Of a stretch of DNA of 42,491 bases, positions 1 to 7,851 are shown one piece after another (the stretch's first letter is position 1; every line of letters begins with the position of its first letter). The DNA is from Candidatus Planktophila sp. Its GTDB lineage: Bacteria > Actinomycetota > Actinomycetes > Nanopelagicales > Nanopelagicaceae. The notes under the pieces are model-generated. The model had not been told where the DNA came from, searched no databases, and was given only the letters and a program-made list of their open reading frames with translations. The stretch spans positions 1 through 42,491 of the forward strand of contig SHVF01000007.1 in the NCBI GenBank assembly GCA_009691135.1. The letters are read 5' to 3'. The translations under genes were made by a program, and so were the position numbers.

Positions 1-51
1 CGTAAAAAGGCAGTCACACGCGAGGAATTACTTAGTTTGGGCGGTATTTGA
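1..51 (+). CDS. C-terminal end of an unidentified protein (partial)
   Basis: Frame 1 is open from the first base and ends in TGA at 49-51, giving 16 residues ending in LLSLGGI. The gene begins outside the window. The fragment is too short to assign. It is followed after 24 nt by a tRNA gene whose likely -35 box overlaps its last codons. The only alternative is a chance open frame, which a 17-codon stretch cannot exclude. Confidence 0.4.
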   Translation, partial: RKKAVTREELLSLGGI

Positions 52-65
52 AAAGCCTGTAGTAT
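37..65 (+). promoter_or_regulatory. Promoter of tRNA-Arg
   Basis: A -35-like TTGGGC (37-42) and a -10 TAGTAT (60-65) are separated by 17 nt, about 10 nt before the tRNA. The -35 lies in the end of the upstream coding frame. The assignment is inferred from spacing and consensus only. Confidence 0.5.
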
Positions 66-75
66 TCACGGTCTA

Positions 76-148
76 GCGTGCGTAGCTCAACGGATAGAGC
101 ATCTGACTACGGATCAGAAGGTTAGGGGTTCGAATCCCTTCGCGCGCA
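76..148 (+). tRNA. tRNA-Arg (anticodon ACG)
   Basis: A full cloverleaf can be drawn. The 7-bp acceptor stem pairs GCGTGCG (76-82) with CGCGCGC (141-147), with one G-U pair. The D stem is GCTC/GAGC. The anticodon stem TCTGA/TCAGA closes a loop CTACGGA with anticodon ACG at 109-111. The T arm carries GGTTCGAATCC. A148 is the discriminator and CCA is not encoded. The ACG anticodon reads CGU, and also CGC/CGA if A34 is deaminated to inosine by TadA, a gene also present in this window. Confidence 0.97.
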
Positions 149-155
149 CGAGATG

Positions 156-195
156 AGCCTTTCGGTGCCTTTCACACCGGAAGGCTTTTCTTTTT
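156..195 (+). terminator. Intrinsic terminator after tRNA-Arg
   Basis: A 12-bp stem (156-167 with 175-186, one G-U pair) with a 7-nt loop is followed by TTTCTTTTT. The T-tract is only on the plus-strand side, so it ends tRNA transcription. It does not look bidirectional for the convergent gene that stops at 201. Confidence 0.85.
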
Positions 196-200
196 AATTC

Positions 201-1409
201 TTATTTAAAACCCAAAACCTCGCGCAGCCCGCTGACTAAACGATCTACATCATCGCGTGTTGAATAAGGGGCAAGCCCTGCTCTTAGCGCACCATCATCG
301 CCAAGGCCGAGTTTTCTGGAGACCTCAAGTGCGTAGAAATTATGGGCAGGTACATTAACTCGTTTTTCAACCATTGCCTTGTAAATTTCGCCGCTAGTGA
401 AATTAGCAAAGGAGAAGTAGAGCGTTGGAGTGCGGTGCTTAGCATGGCCATACATCGTCACACCAGGTAGCGATTTGATGGCGCTTTCCATATAGACCAG
501 CAGTTCATCTTCGTATGCTTCAAGGGCGCTCATTGAATTAACAATCTTTTCGCGCCTGGACTTGCCGCTGCCCGGGGCCATATTTGCAATGAAATCAATA
601 GCCGCAGTCGCGCCCGCCATGATCTCATAGGGCAGTGTTCCAAACTCAAATTTTTCAGGAACGTTAAATGTTGATGGCAGAAGCTTGTCATTATTAAGTG
701 ATTTAAGCAGTTCGGGGGATGCGGCAAGGGCCGCACAATGTGGCCCCATTAATTTATAGAAAGAGAATCCAAAGAAATCTGCGCCTATATCTTTTGCGCT
801 GATAACTGCGTGTGGAGTTAAGTGCACTCCATCAACATAAAAGAGGGCTCCGACTTTATGAACGGCCTCCCCAATGGCCTTTAAATCTGGTCGAGTTCCG
901 ATGGTATTTCCAGCACCAGTGATCGCAACAAGTTTGGTTTTGTTAGATAAAACTGCCTCAACCGCGGCAACGGTGAGCTCAGATGTAGCAACATCGAATT
1001 CGGCCCACCGAACGGTTGCTCCAACTGCTTCGGCGGCTTGAATCCAAGGTCGGATATTCGAATCGTGATCTAATCTGGAAACAACGATCTCATCTCCGGC
1101 TTTCCAAGTTTTAGCAAGAGTGCGCGAGAAGTCATAAGTTAATTGTGTCCAAGAGCGACCATATACAACGCCATTTGGATCGACATCAATTAAATCTCCG
1201 ACTGCTCTACGAAATCCAAGAACTATCTCTTCAGCATTTTTTTCAGATTCAGTATTTGTATTACGATTTGAAATCGGTTTTGTAATCGCATCGGCGATAG
1301 CAGTGCCTACGACAGCTGGGACTTGGCTGCCCCCTGGGCCATCAAAGAAGGCTAGGCCAGTATTTAGCGAAGGAAAATGGGAGCGGATTTTCTTAACGTC
1401 ATAGCTCAT
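201..1409 (-). CDS. Cysteine desulfurase-like PLP aminotransferase (class V)
   Basis: A 402-residue fold-type I PLP enzyme of the cysteine-desulfurase-like subfamily (TIGR01976 type) rather than housekeeping SufS/IscS. Visible features are an N-terminal FFDGPGGSQVP segment, an aspartate in YVDGVH that would pair with the PLP nitrogen, and the Schiff-base lysine in FSFYKLMGPH. The family acts on cysteine or related amino acids, but the substrate of this subfamily is not established. The ATG start is supported by a leaderless -10 7 nt upstream. The gene lies 26 nt behind the phosphotransferase on the same strand, so it may also be read through from there. No suf or isc genes are adjacent, which argues against a dedicated Fe-S assembly role. 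Confidence 0.88.
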   Translation of the reverse strand: MSYDVKKIRSHFPSLNTGLAFFDGPGGSQVPAVVGTAIADAITKPISNRNTNTESEKNAEEIVLGFRRAVGDLIDVDPNGVVYGRSWTQLTYDFSRTLAKTWKAGDEIVVSRLDHDSNIRPWIQAAEAVGATVRWAEFDVATSELTVAAVEAVLSNKTKLVAITGAGNTIGTRPDLKAIGEAVHKVGALFYVDGVHLTPHAVISAKDIGADFFGFSFYKLMGPHCAALAASPELLKSLNNDKLLPSTFNVPEKFEFGTLPYEIMAGATAAIDFIANMAPGSGKSRREKIVNSMSALEAYEDELLVYMESAIKSLPGVTMYGHAKHRTPTLYFSFANFTSGEIYKAMVEKRVNVPAHNFYALEVSRKLGLGDDGALRAGLAPYSTRDDVDRLVSGLREVLGFK

Positions 1410-1416
1410 GTGCGGC

Positions 1417-1422
1417 AGAATA
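1417..1422 (-). promoter_or_regulatory. Leaderless -10 box of the cysteine desulfurase-like gene
   Basis: TATTCT on the minus strand lies 7 nt before the ATG at 1409, with no Shine-Dalgarno between. Transcription would start at or next to the start codon. Confidence 0.5.
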
Positions 1423-1435
1423 TCAGGATAGGTGC

Positions 1436-2353
1436 TTAAAGCAATAGAGATTTTTGTGTTACTTGAGTAAGTGCTTGTTCAAATTCATTACTTGCAAAAC
1501 TCACTTGGACATCCTCAAACTTTTCCATTCCCCATTGCCAAAAATCAAAATCTATCTCCGAAACTGAATTCTGAATCGAAGCCCACAAAGTCCAGCCGTA
1601 TTTGGCAAGCAGAGCGAATAACCAGGCCCGGGCTAATTTTTCTGGACGCGAACCTCCGTAATAAGAGGTAACTAACTCATCGAGTGCTGATAAAGGTAAC
1701 TTCGCTTCGCTCCAGATATTTCCAAGTTCGAAGCAAGGATCGTTATTGCCAGAGTATTCGTAATCAATTAACCAAATCTTCTTACCGTCATCGATAAAAT
1801 TAGCAGGAAGCAAGTCGTTATTACATGGAACCCTTACCTCATCCAAGATAGCCAGAGCAGTTTTCATTCTAGAAAGGTGTGGTGCGTATTGGTGATAACC
1901 GTTTGGAAATCTAAAACCAGATTCAGTGACCAGTTTTTGATAATTTTTCTGAATAACAAACATGTCGAAGTCTCTAGTGAATGGAGCTGCTTTATGCAGA
2001 AGCTTGCAAGTACTGGCAATCCTGCTTAAGTTATTAGATACATCAATTTCTGAGTAAGTCTTGCCTGGTATGTAACCGATTACCAATAAGCCAAAGTCAG
2101 GCAAATAATCAAAAACGGGAGCGCCAACCCCAATCCCTGCGGCTATTCTTGAGTTTTCATATTCAGAGCGGCGATCTATGGCAAGTAGTGATGATTTATT
2201 GCTAGATATTCTGGCAACATAATCCCCGGACGCAGTTGAAATTTTTAGGTTCCGATTAGTTAGTCCACCAGATAATTCAGTGACCGCTATTCTGTTCTTC
2301 AAACGTGGAACTTTATCTAACAAATCGTCAAATTCATGACTAGATTGGCTCAC
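1436..2353 (-). CDS. Choline/ethanolamine-kinase-like phosphotransferase (APH fold)
   Basis: About 305 residues with the protein-kinase-like fold of the aminoglycoside phosphotransferase/choline kinase family. The C-terminal half carries the catalytic loop (C-N-N-D-L-L-P-A-N) and the metal-binding segment IDYEYSGNNDPCFELGN, both close to bacterial choline kinases. The first position of the catalytic H-x-D-x4-N motif is Asn instead of His, while the catalytic Asp and the metal-binding Asn remain. I prefer the GTG start at 2353, because a -10 TATCCT lies exactly 6 nt upstream; a TTG at 2359 is possible. The divergent neighbour is a dimethylglycine-dehydrogenase-like enzyme, which loosely suggests choline or methylamine metabolism. 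The substrate is inferred, not shown. Confidence 0.8.
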   Translation of the reverse strand: MSQSSHEFDDLLDKVPRLKNRIAVTELSGGLTNRNLKISTASGDYVARISSNKSSLLAIDRRSEYENSRIAAGIGVGAPVFDYLPDFGLLVIGYIPGKTYSEIDVSNNLSRIASTCKLLHKAAPFTRDFDMFVIQKNYQKLVTESGFRFPNGYHQYAPHLSRMKTALAILDEVRVPCNNDLLPANFIDDGKKIWLIDYEYSGNNDPCFELGNIWSEAKLPLSALDELVTSYYGGSRPEKLARAWLFALLAKYGWTLWASIQNSVSEIDFDFWQWGMEKFEDVQVSFASNEFEQALTQVTQKSLLL

Positions 2354-2359
2354 ACGCAA

Positions 2360-2369
2360 AGGATACAGT
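2360..2369. promoter_or_regulatory. Symmetric bidirectional -10 element
   Basis: AGGATACAGT reads A-nnn-TA-nnn-T. On the plus strand it gives TACAGT (2364-2369), 6 nt before GTG 2376. On the minus strand it gives TATCCT (2365-2360), 6 nt before GTG 2353. The central TA is shared, so one 10-bp site appears to serve two leaderless genes. Confidence 0.6.
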
Positions 2370-2375
2370 TGTGTC

Positions 2376-4832
2376 GTGAATCTTCAAGAGTTGCCAACGC
2401 GCGCAAAGATTGTAATTATTGGTGGTGGAGTTGGGGGTACCTCAGTTGCCTATCATCTAGCCCAACTTGGCGAAAAAGATGTAGTACTAGTTGATCGAGC
2501 AGATTTAACTAGCGGTTCAACTTTTCATTCAGCTGGACTTGTTGGACAGTTACGTGCTGATCCAACACTTACCAAGATGAATATGCACTCAGTGGATTTA
2601 TACAGGAGTTTAGAAAAAACAGATACTCCACCGGGATGGAAAGAATGTGGCAGCATTAAAATTGCCTCTACCCAAGAACGAATGCAAGAAATTAAGCGCC
2701 AGATAGGTTGGGCAAAGACTTTTGGGTTGGACCTGAAAGAAATTAGCTTAGGTGAGATAAAAGATTTATTTCCACTCTTAAATATGGAAGGCGTACTTGG
2801 TGGGTGTTACATGGCATCAGATGGACAAGTCGACCCATCTCAATTAACCCAAGCTTTAGCAAGTGGTGCCCGAAAAGAAGGCGTGAAAATTTTCACTCAC
2901 ACCAGAGTGCTAAAGATTAATACTAAAAATGGCAGAGTTACCTCGGTATTGACCGATAAAGGTGAGATTGAATGTGAAGTTGTAGTTAATTGCGGTGGTA
3001 TTTTCGCCGCCGAAATCGGTCGAATGGTAGGCGTGCGCGTCCCGATTGTGCCAATGAGTCACCAATATTTAATAACCGAGAATTTTTTGCCAGAAAATTC
3101 ACTCACTCTTCCATCGCTTAGAGATCCAGATAATTTGATCTATTTCCGCCAAGAAGTCAAAGGCCTACTTATGGGTGGTTATGAGAGAAATTCAAAAGCA
3201 TGGCGGACAAGCCACGAATCATTGGATTCAATACCTGCAGACTTTAATGCAAAATTACTGCCGGAAGAGTGGGATCGGTTCGAAGAGATTGCCACGAACG
3301 CTGCCATGCGCGTGCCAAAAATGGGCGAAATTGGCATCAAGAATTTTATAAACGGTCCGGAAGCATTTACGCCGGATAATGAATTTTGTTTAGGTGAGAG
3401 CTCTGTCGGCGGTTTCTATATAGCTGCAGGTTTTTGCGCACATGGAATTGCAGGAGCCGGCGGCGTTGGCAAAGTAGTAGCCGAATGGATTGTGGCTGGT
3501 GAGCCAACGATGGATTTGTGGCATATGGATATCAAGAGATTCTCTGATGCTTATAAGTCTCCTAAGTTCACTCTGGAAAGAGTTAGTGAAAACTATGAGG
3601 CTTATTACGATATTCATTACCCTGGAGAAGAGCGCCAGAGTGCGCGTGGAGAAAAGAAATCTCCAATCTATGATTGGCATCGCAACAATCATGCAACCTT
3701 TGGAGAGAAGGCGGCTTGGGAGCGAGTTAATTTCTATTCAAACCCAAACGAGAGTCAATTGGATGAAACGTTAAGGCCACATGGATGGGTAGGGAAAAAT
3801 TGGCATCCCGCAGTGGCGCTGGAACATCACGCAACTAGAACTTCAGCTGGGATTTTTGATGAATCAAGTTTTGCCAAAATTGAGGTAACAGGAGAAGGCG
3901 CAGCAGAATTCTTATCTTTAGTCTGTGCAAATAACGTTGTAAGAGGTATTGGCAGAACGATTTATACACAAGCGTTAAATACCAGTGGTGGAATCGAATC
4001 TGACTACACCGTGACCCAAACCGCTGAAAACGCCTTTTTTATAGTAACTGGCACTGCTTTTCTAAACCATGACTTAGGTTGGCTAGAAAAAGTACGTAGG
4101 CAATACAACTATCAAAACGTTGTCATAAAAGATTTAACAGAAGAGTTAGCATGTTTTGGTATCTGGGGCCCTAACGCTCGAAAAATTTTAAGTAAATGCA
4201 CAGAAACGGACTTATCAAACGAAGCCTTCGGCTTCATGCGCTCTCAAGTAATTAAAGTTGCAGGCGTGCAACTTCGGGCAACGCGAATCACCTATGTCGG
4301 TGAATTAGGTTGGGAGCTCTACATCCCGAGAGAAAAATCTTTACAGGTTTGGCTCTCATTAATTGAAGCGGGTAAAGAATTTAATCTACGCCCATGTGGC
4401 TATCGCGCGATTGAGTCCTTGCGTTTAGAAAAAGGATATCGTGCCTGGGCAGGTGAGATAAATAGCGAAACCAACCCATATGAGGCGGGGCTAGGTTTTG
4501 CAGTCTCAACCAAGAAAGAAAATTTTATCGGCCGGCAAGCGGTACTGACTGCAGAGTCTAATAATAAAAGAAAGTTAACTGCTTTGACTTTTAGCGACAT
4601 CAGGGATGTGCCACTCGGCAACGAACCTATTTTCTTTAATAGTGAAGTTATTGGCAGAATTAAATCAGCCGGTCAGGGATACACCCTAAAAACAGCAATT
4701 GCCTATGCCTACCTTCCCTTGGAACATAGCCAACCGGGAAGAGAATTAAGTGTAGAAATGTTTGGTCAGGCTAAGACCGCTACAGTTAGAACAGAGCCAC
4801 TTTTTGATCCGGCAGGGGAGCGAATTAAATGA
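2376..4832 (+). CDS. FAD-dependent dimethylglycine/sarcosine dehydrogenase-like protein with GcvT domain
   Basis: An 818-residue two-part enzyme. Residues 1 to about 370 form a DAO-type FAD domain: the GGGVGG dinucleotide motif is at 16-21, and a GSTFHSAG segment contains His51 at the position where dimethylglycine dehydrogenases attach FAD covalently. A short FAO middle domain follows. Residues from about 430 to the end are a GcvT-like aminomethyltransferase domain that in relatives binds tetrahydrofolate and captures the released one-carbon unit. Family members oxidatively demethylate dimethylglycine, sarcosine or similar N-methyl compounds; the exact substrate is not readable here. The GTG start is set by the leaderless promoter. 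It overlaps the next gene by 4 nt (ATGA), so the two are translationally coupled. Confidence 0.9.
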   Translation: MNLQELPTRAKIVIIGGGVGGTSVAYHLAQLGEKDVVLVDRADLTSGSTFHSAGLVGQLRADPTLTKMNMHSVDLYRSLEKTDTPPGWKECGSIKIASTQERMQEIKRQIGWAKTFGLDLKEISLGEIKDLFPLLNMEGVLGGCYMASDGQVDPSQLTQALASGARKEGVKIFTHTRVLKINTKNGRVTSVLTDKGEIECEVVVNCGGIFAAEIGRMVGVRVPIVPMSHQYLITENFLPENSLTLPSLRDPDNLIYFRQEVKGLLMGGYERNSKAWRTSHESLDSIPADFNAKLLPEEWDRFEEIATNAAMRVPKMGEIGIKNFINGPEAFTPDNEFCLGESSVGGFYIAAGFCAHGIAGAGGVGKVVAEWIVAGEPTMDLWHMDIKRFSDAYKSPKFTLERVSENYEAYYDIHYPGEERQSARGEKKSPIYDWHRNNHATFGEKAAWERVNFYSNPNESQLDETLRPHGWVGKNWHPAVALEHHATRTSAGIFDESSFAKIEVTGEGAAEFLSLVCANNVVRGIGRTIYTQALNTSGGIESDYTVTQTAENAFFIVTGTAFLNHDLGWLEKVRRQYNYQNVVIKDLTEELACFGIWGPNARKILSKCTETDLSNEAFGFMRSQVIKVAGVQLRATRITYVGELGWELYIPREKSLQVWLSLIEAGKEFNLRPCGYRAIESLRLEKGYRAWAGEINSETNPYEAGLGFAVSTKKENFIGRQAVLTAESNNKRKLTALTFSDIRDVPLGNEPIFFNSEVIGRIKSAGQGYTLKTAIAYAYLPLEHSQPGRELSVEMFGQAKTATVRTEPLFDPAGERIK

Positions 4833-5116
4833 GCAAAGTCTTTTTATTCGTTGAAGTAAATGTAAAGCCAGGCCAATTTGATGAGTTTGTTTCTAAACTC
4901 AAAAGCCATATCGCGGTTATACGCACCGAAGCTGGCTGCGAATTTATTGATATTTATCGTGACACCCAGAAGCCAGATGTTGTAAATGTTTGGGAGATCT
5001 GGAGCGATCGACTTTCTTGGGATGCTCACATGGTAAACGAAAATAGCAAGGCCTGGCAGGCCGTTGGGCCCAATTATGTATTCGGCGAAACGATTACCGT
5101 GATGGATTGCCTCTAG
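4829..5116 (+). CDS. Antibiotic biosynthesis monooxygenase (ABM) domain protein
   Basis: A 95-residue single-domain protein of the dimeric ferredoxin-like ABM family. It shows the usual pattern: an N-terminal beta strand (FLFVEVNVKPG), a helix, a central GCEFIDIYRD strand, and a VWEIWSD strand followed by a helix containing H-M. Relatives include small cofactor-free monooxygenases and quinol-related enzymes, and many have no known substrate. The ATG overlaps the stop of the FAD-GcvT gene (ATGA), so it is co-transcribed and probably works on the same pathway. The specific function is unknown. Confidence 0.85.
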   Translation: MSKVFLFVEVNVKPGQFDEFVSKLKSHIAVIRTEAGCEFIDIYRDTQKPDVVNVWEIWSDRLSWDAHMVNENSKAWQAVGPNYVFGETITVMDCL

Positions 5117-5136
5117 AAATATTGAAACACCTGACT

Positions 5137-5142
5137 TAGTAT
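5137..5142 (+). promoter_or_regulatory. Leaderless -10 box of the SDR gene
   Basis: TAGTAT ends 6 nt before ATG 5149 in the 32-nt gap after the ABM gene. No ribosome-binding site is seen. Confidence 0.55.
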
Positions 5143-5148
5143 TGCCCA

Positions 5149-5883
5149 ATGACATACCAACTAAGAGACATCAAAGGTTCAGTAGTAGTAATCACTGGCG
5201 CAACAACCGGTATCGGTGCTGCAGCCGCAAAACAACTCGTTGAATTAGGTTGCAAAGTAGTTTTAAATGCGCGTAACGAAGCCAAGCTTCAGGAAATGGT
5301 CGCTTCACTTGGGGCAGATAACGCCGCTTATTTAGCGGGGGATTCATCTATCCCCGATGTATCGCGCGCTGTTGCAAAGAAGGCTATCGACACATTCGGC
5401 ACAATTGATTGTATTGTTCCAAATGCGGGTATTGGTATGTACGGATCAGTTCTTGATTACAGCGATGATGAAGTAAATCGCATGATGCGTACAAATTACG
5501 AAGCTAGCGTCCATATTGTTCGTGCGACCTTGCCAACAATGCTCGCTAAAAAAGCTGGCGATATCATTATGGTTTCATCCGTTGCAGGTTTTCGCGGTGG
5601 CGGAGATGAATCAATCTATGCCGGAACTAAGCACGCGCAGGTTGGTTTTGCTGGCGGCCTAGATCGAGAACTTCGCGAAAAAGGTGTGCGTGTAGCGTTG
5701 GTATGCCCAGCTGGAACCGATACTCAGTTTGCGATTGAAGCAGGACGTACTGCAGGTGAACCAAAACTTGCCAGCTACTTACGTCCTGACGATGTTGCTT
5801 TCCAGATCGTGCAAATCATGCGCCAGCCGCTAACGGTTCGCACACATATTTGGACACTTTGGTCTATGCAGCAACAGTCATAA
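5149..5883 (+). CDS. SDR family NAD(P)-dependent oxidoreductase
   Basis: A 244-residue classical short-chain dehydrogenase. The nucleotide motif TGATTGIG is near residue 17, PNAG is near 90, the catalytic Ser is in MVSSVAG, and the YxxxK pair is in YAGTKHA. The Arg-Asn after beta2 (NARNEAK) suggests NADP(H) preference, as is common in the family. It would reduce or oxidise a small alcohol or ketone; the substrate is unknown. It has its own leaderless promoter and converges on the IolG-like gene with only 12 nt between stop codons. Confidence 0.92.
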   Translation: MTYQLRDIKGSVVVITGATTGIGAAAAKQLVELGCKVVLNARNEAKLQEMVASLGADNAAYLAGDSSIPDVSRAVAKKAIDTFGTIDCIVPNAGIGMYGSVLDYSDDEVNRMMRTNYEASVHIVRATLPTMLAKKAGDIIMVSSVAGFRGGGDESIYAGTKHAQVGFAGGLDRELREKGVRVALVCPAGTDTQFAIEAGRTAGEPKLASYLRPDDVAFQIVQIMRQPLTVRTHIWTLWSMQQQS

Positions 5884-5895
5884 CTTCTCGCCAAG

Positions 5896-6882
5896 TTACT
5901 TAAGCGAAGCAACACCCATTTCGCAAGCAATTGATGAGGCAAGCCCATCATTTGCTGTTGCTAAATCTGGGTGGCGCACGCCGGTCTTGATTGAGCCAAC
6001 CCATGCGGTTAGCTCATTGATGTATGCCTTCTCGAAACGGCCCATCCAGTTTTCATAAAGTTTGCCGTGTGTACGAGGTGGCAGATTGAAATCATATGAG
6101 ATTGAAAGTCCGCCAAGGTTATCGATTTCGAGCGAACCATTTTCCATCAAAGCTTCCATGCGAATTTCATAACCATAGGTGCTGTTGGCAGCGATATCAA
6201 TTGTCATCAATACACCTGATTCGGTGTGAGCCAAAACAGTAAGCGGATCCTGCAGTTGATCATTAGCGTACTTGGTACGCTTCATCGCAACAGTTGACAT
6301 AGAAACAAATTCTTCGCCAAGCAACCAGCGAGCGATATCTACTTCGTGTACTGCAACATTTGTTAGCAGCATTGCAGTGGTGGCTGTTGGAGAATTTACG
6401 TTGCGCGAGATGCAGCGAAGATGCAGCACCTTGCCATATTTTCCGGATTGGATCTCTTTCTTAAGTTCTATATAAGTTGGATCAAAGCGACGCATAAATC
6501 CGAGCGTGATATTTAAACCTGATGCATTTGCTAAATCAGCAACTTTTTTAGCGTCTACAGACTTTGGAGCGAGTGGCTTTTCGCATAGCGTGTGCTTGCC
6601 AGCGTTGATACTCAAAGTTAAATGTTCTGGGTGCAACCCATCTGGTGAGCAGATGATCACTGCATCAACATTGGCATCACTTACAAGTGCTTCAACGGAT
6701 GCATGTTGGTTAATTGTGGCGCCTGATTTGGCGGAGAGCTCTTTTGCAAGTGAATCCATGCGTGGACCGTCTAAATCAAATAACGCTGTTACAACAGCTC
6801 CATCTACGTGTTCAGTTAAGTAACGCGCATGTCCTGCGCCCATGATTCCAACACCGATGATTCCTACGCGTAGATCAGACAC
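5896..6882 (-). CDS. Gfo/Idh/MocA oxidoreductase, inositol 2-dehydrogenase-like
   Basis: A 328-residue protein with an N-terminal Rossmann domain (GIIGVGIMGAGHARYL), the family EKP motif in LCEKPLAPKS, GFMRRFDPTY, and the catalytic-region helix AVHEVDIARWLLG. This set matches bacterial myo-inositol 2-dehydrogenases (IolG), which convert inositol to scyllo-inosose with NAD. The GTG start has a good Shine-Dalgarno, AAGGAG with 6 nt spacing, unlike most neighbours. An IolE-like gene lies 1.8 kb away, which supports a cyclitol role, but IolB, IolC and IolD are not in the window. Other polyol dehydrogenase activities remain possible. Confidence 0.85.
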   Translation of the reverse strand: MSDLRVGIIGVGIMGAGHARYLTEHVDGAVVTALFDLDGPRMDSLAKELSAKSGATINQHASVEALVSDANVDAVIICSPDGLHPEHLTLSINAGKHTLCEKPLAPKSVDAKKVADLANASGLNITLGFMRRFDPTYIELKKEIQSGKYGKVLHLRCISRNVNSPTATTAMLLTNVAVHEVDIARWLLGEEFVSMSTVAMKRTKYANDQLQDPLTVLAHTESGVLMTIDIAANSTYGYEIRMEALMENGSLEIDNLGGLSISYDFNLPPRTHGKLYENWMGRFEKAYINELTAWVGSIKTGVRHPDLATANDGLASSIACEMGVASLK

Positions 6883-6955
6883 AAAAAACTCCTTCAGATT
6901 GAAAAGTATTTACCTGAGGGCAGTCTACTCAAAAGCCTCTAGTACCGATAGGGAC

Positions 6956-6961
6956 TATTCT
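6956..6961 (+). promoter_or_regulatory. -10 box of the ROK gene
   Basis: TATTCT lies 8 nt before ATG 6970 and only 2 nt before ATG 6964. That spacing favours the second ATG as the leaderless start. Confidence 0.45.
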
Positions 6962-6969
6962 TAATGATT

Positions 6970-7851
6970 ATGAATTTAATTAAGGCAACTCTTGCTGTTG
7001 ATGTCGGTGCATCAAAGATCGCTGTAGCTTTAGTTGGCGCAGACTTTAAAATATTACATGAAATCGCAAAACCTGCGCGCCAGTCACTTTACGGACATGC
7101 TGATCCCGAACTCGCATTAACAAAGGCAATGATCCTAGAATTATTGGCGGTTGCTAAAAGCCAAAGGATTGAAGTTCTTAAAGGTGGAGCATGCTTTGCC
7201 GAGTATGTAACACCAGAGCAAGAGCTAAATAGCAAAGATCAGATTGCCTGGAGTATTCAACCGAAGCAAGATTTATCAGATCTAACAGGCTTTACATGGG
7301 TTATCGAATCTGATGTGCGGGCGATGGCTTTAGCTGAGGTGAGAGCATCTGGTTTGAAAGATTTTCTTTTTGTCACAATTAGTTCAGGAATATCACATGC
7401 ATTAGTAATTAATGGAAAACCATGGGCCGGGGCTACAGGAGAAGCAATTGGTTTTGGAATTACTCAGATTGATAACTCAAAGGAGAGCCCAACACTCGAG
7501 CAATTTTCCTCAGGGCTAGGCATTGCACGCAGGTACCAGCATGTAGTTTTAAAAGATATTGAAAGCGCCGAAATTGTTTTTGCAAATTACAATGAAGATA
7601 AATTTGCTAAAGAGGTAATTGATTCTGCGGCCACCGTGTTAGGTAAATCAATGGCTGCGATGGTTGATTATCTTGATCCGGCAAAGATCGTAATTGGCGG
7701 CGGGCTATGGCTTGGTAGCGAGCTCTATCGCAATTTGGTCTTAGCGAGTTATGAAAAGAACGCAACCAGGCGTCGCCAGGCGCCCAATATTATTAACTCT
7801 GCTTCTGGAGTAAAAGCTGCAGTAATCGGCGCAGCTATTGCAGCAAGTTAA
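6970..7851 (+). CDS. ROK family protein, divergent sugar kinase-like
   Basis: About 293 residues with the ROK/actin-like fold: an N-terminal phosphate-binding AVDVGASK, a central ESDVRAMALAE segment in the place of the usual NDANxxALAE, and a C-terminal IVIGGGL adenosine motif. The ROK zinc motif CxCGxxGC is absent and the usual GTGxGxG loop reads ISSGIS. The Asp equivalent to the catalytic base is kept. The family phosphorylates glucose, N-acetylmannosamine and similar sugars; this member may use an unusual substrate or have weak activity. The start at 6970 is chosen by promoter spacing, with 6964 as the alternative. Its stop shares TTAA with the converging NagB-like gene. Confidence 0.8.
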   Translation: MNLIKATLAVDVGASKIAVALVGADFKILHEIAKPARQSLYGHADPELALTKAMILELLAVAKSQRIEVLKGGACFAEYVTPEQELNSKDQIAWSIQPKQDLSDLTGFTWVIESDVRAMALAEVRASGLKDFLFVTISSGISHALVINGKPWAGATGEAIGFGITQIDNSKESPTLEQFSSGLGIARRYQHVVLKDIESAEIVFANYNEDKFAKEVIDSAATVLGKSMAAMVDYLDPAKIVIGGGLWLGSELYRNLVLASYEKNATRRRQAPNIINSASGVKAAVIGAAIAAS

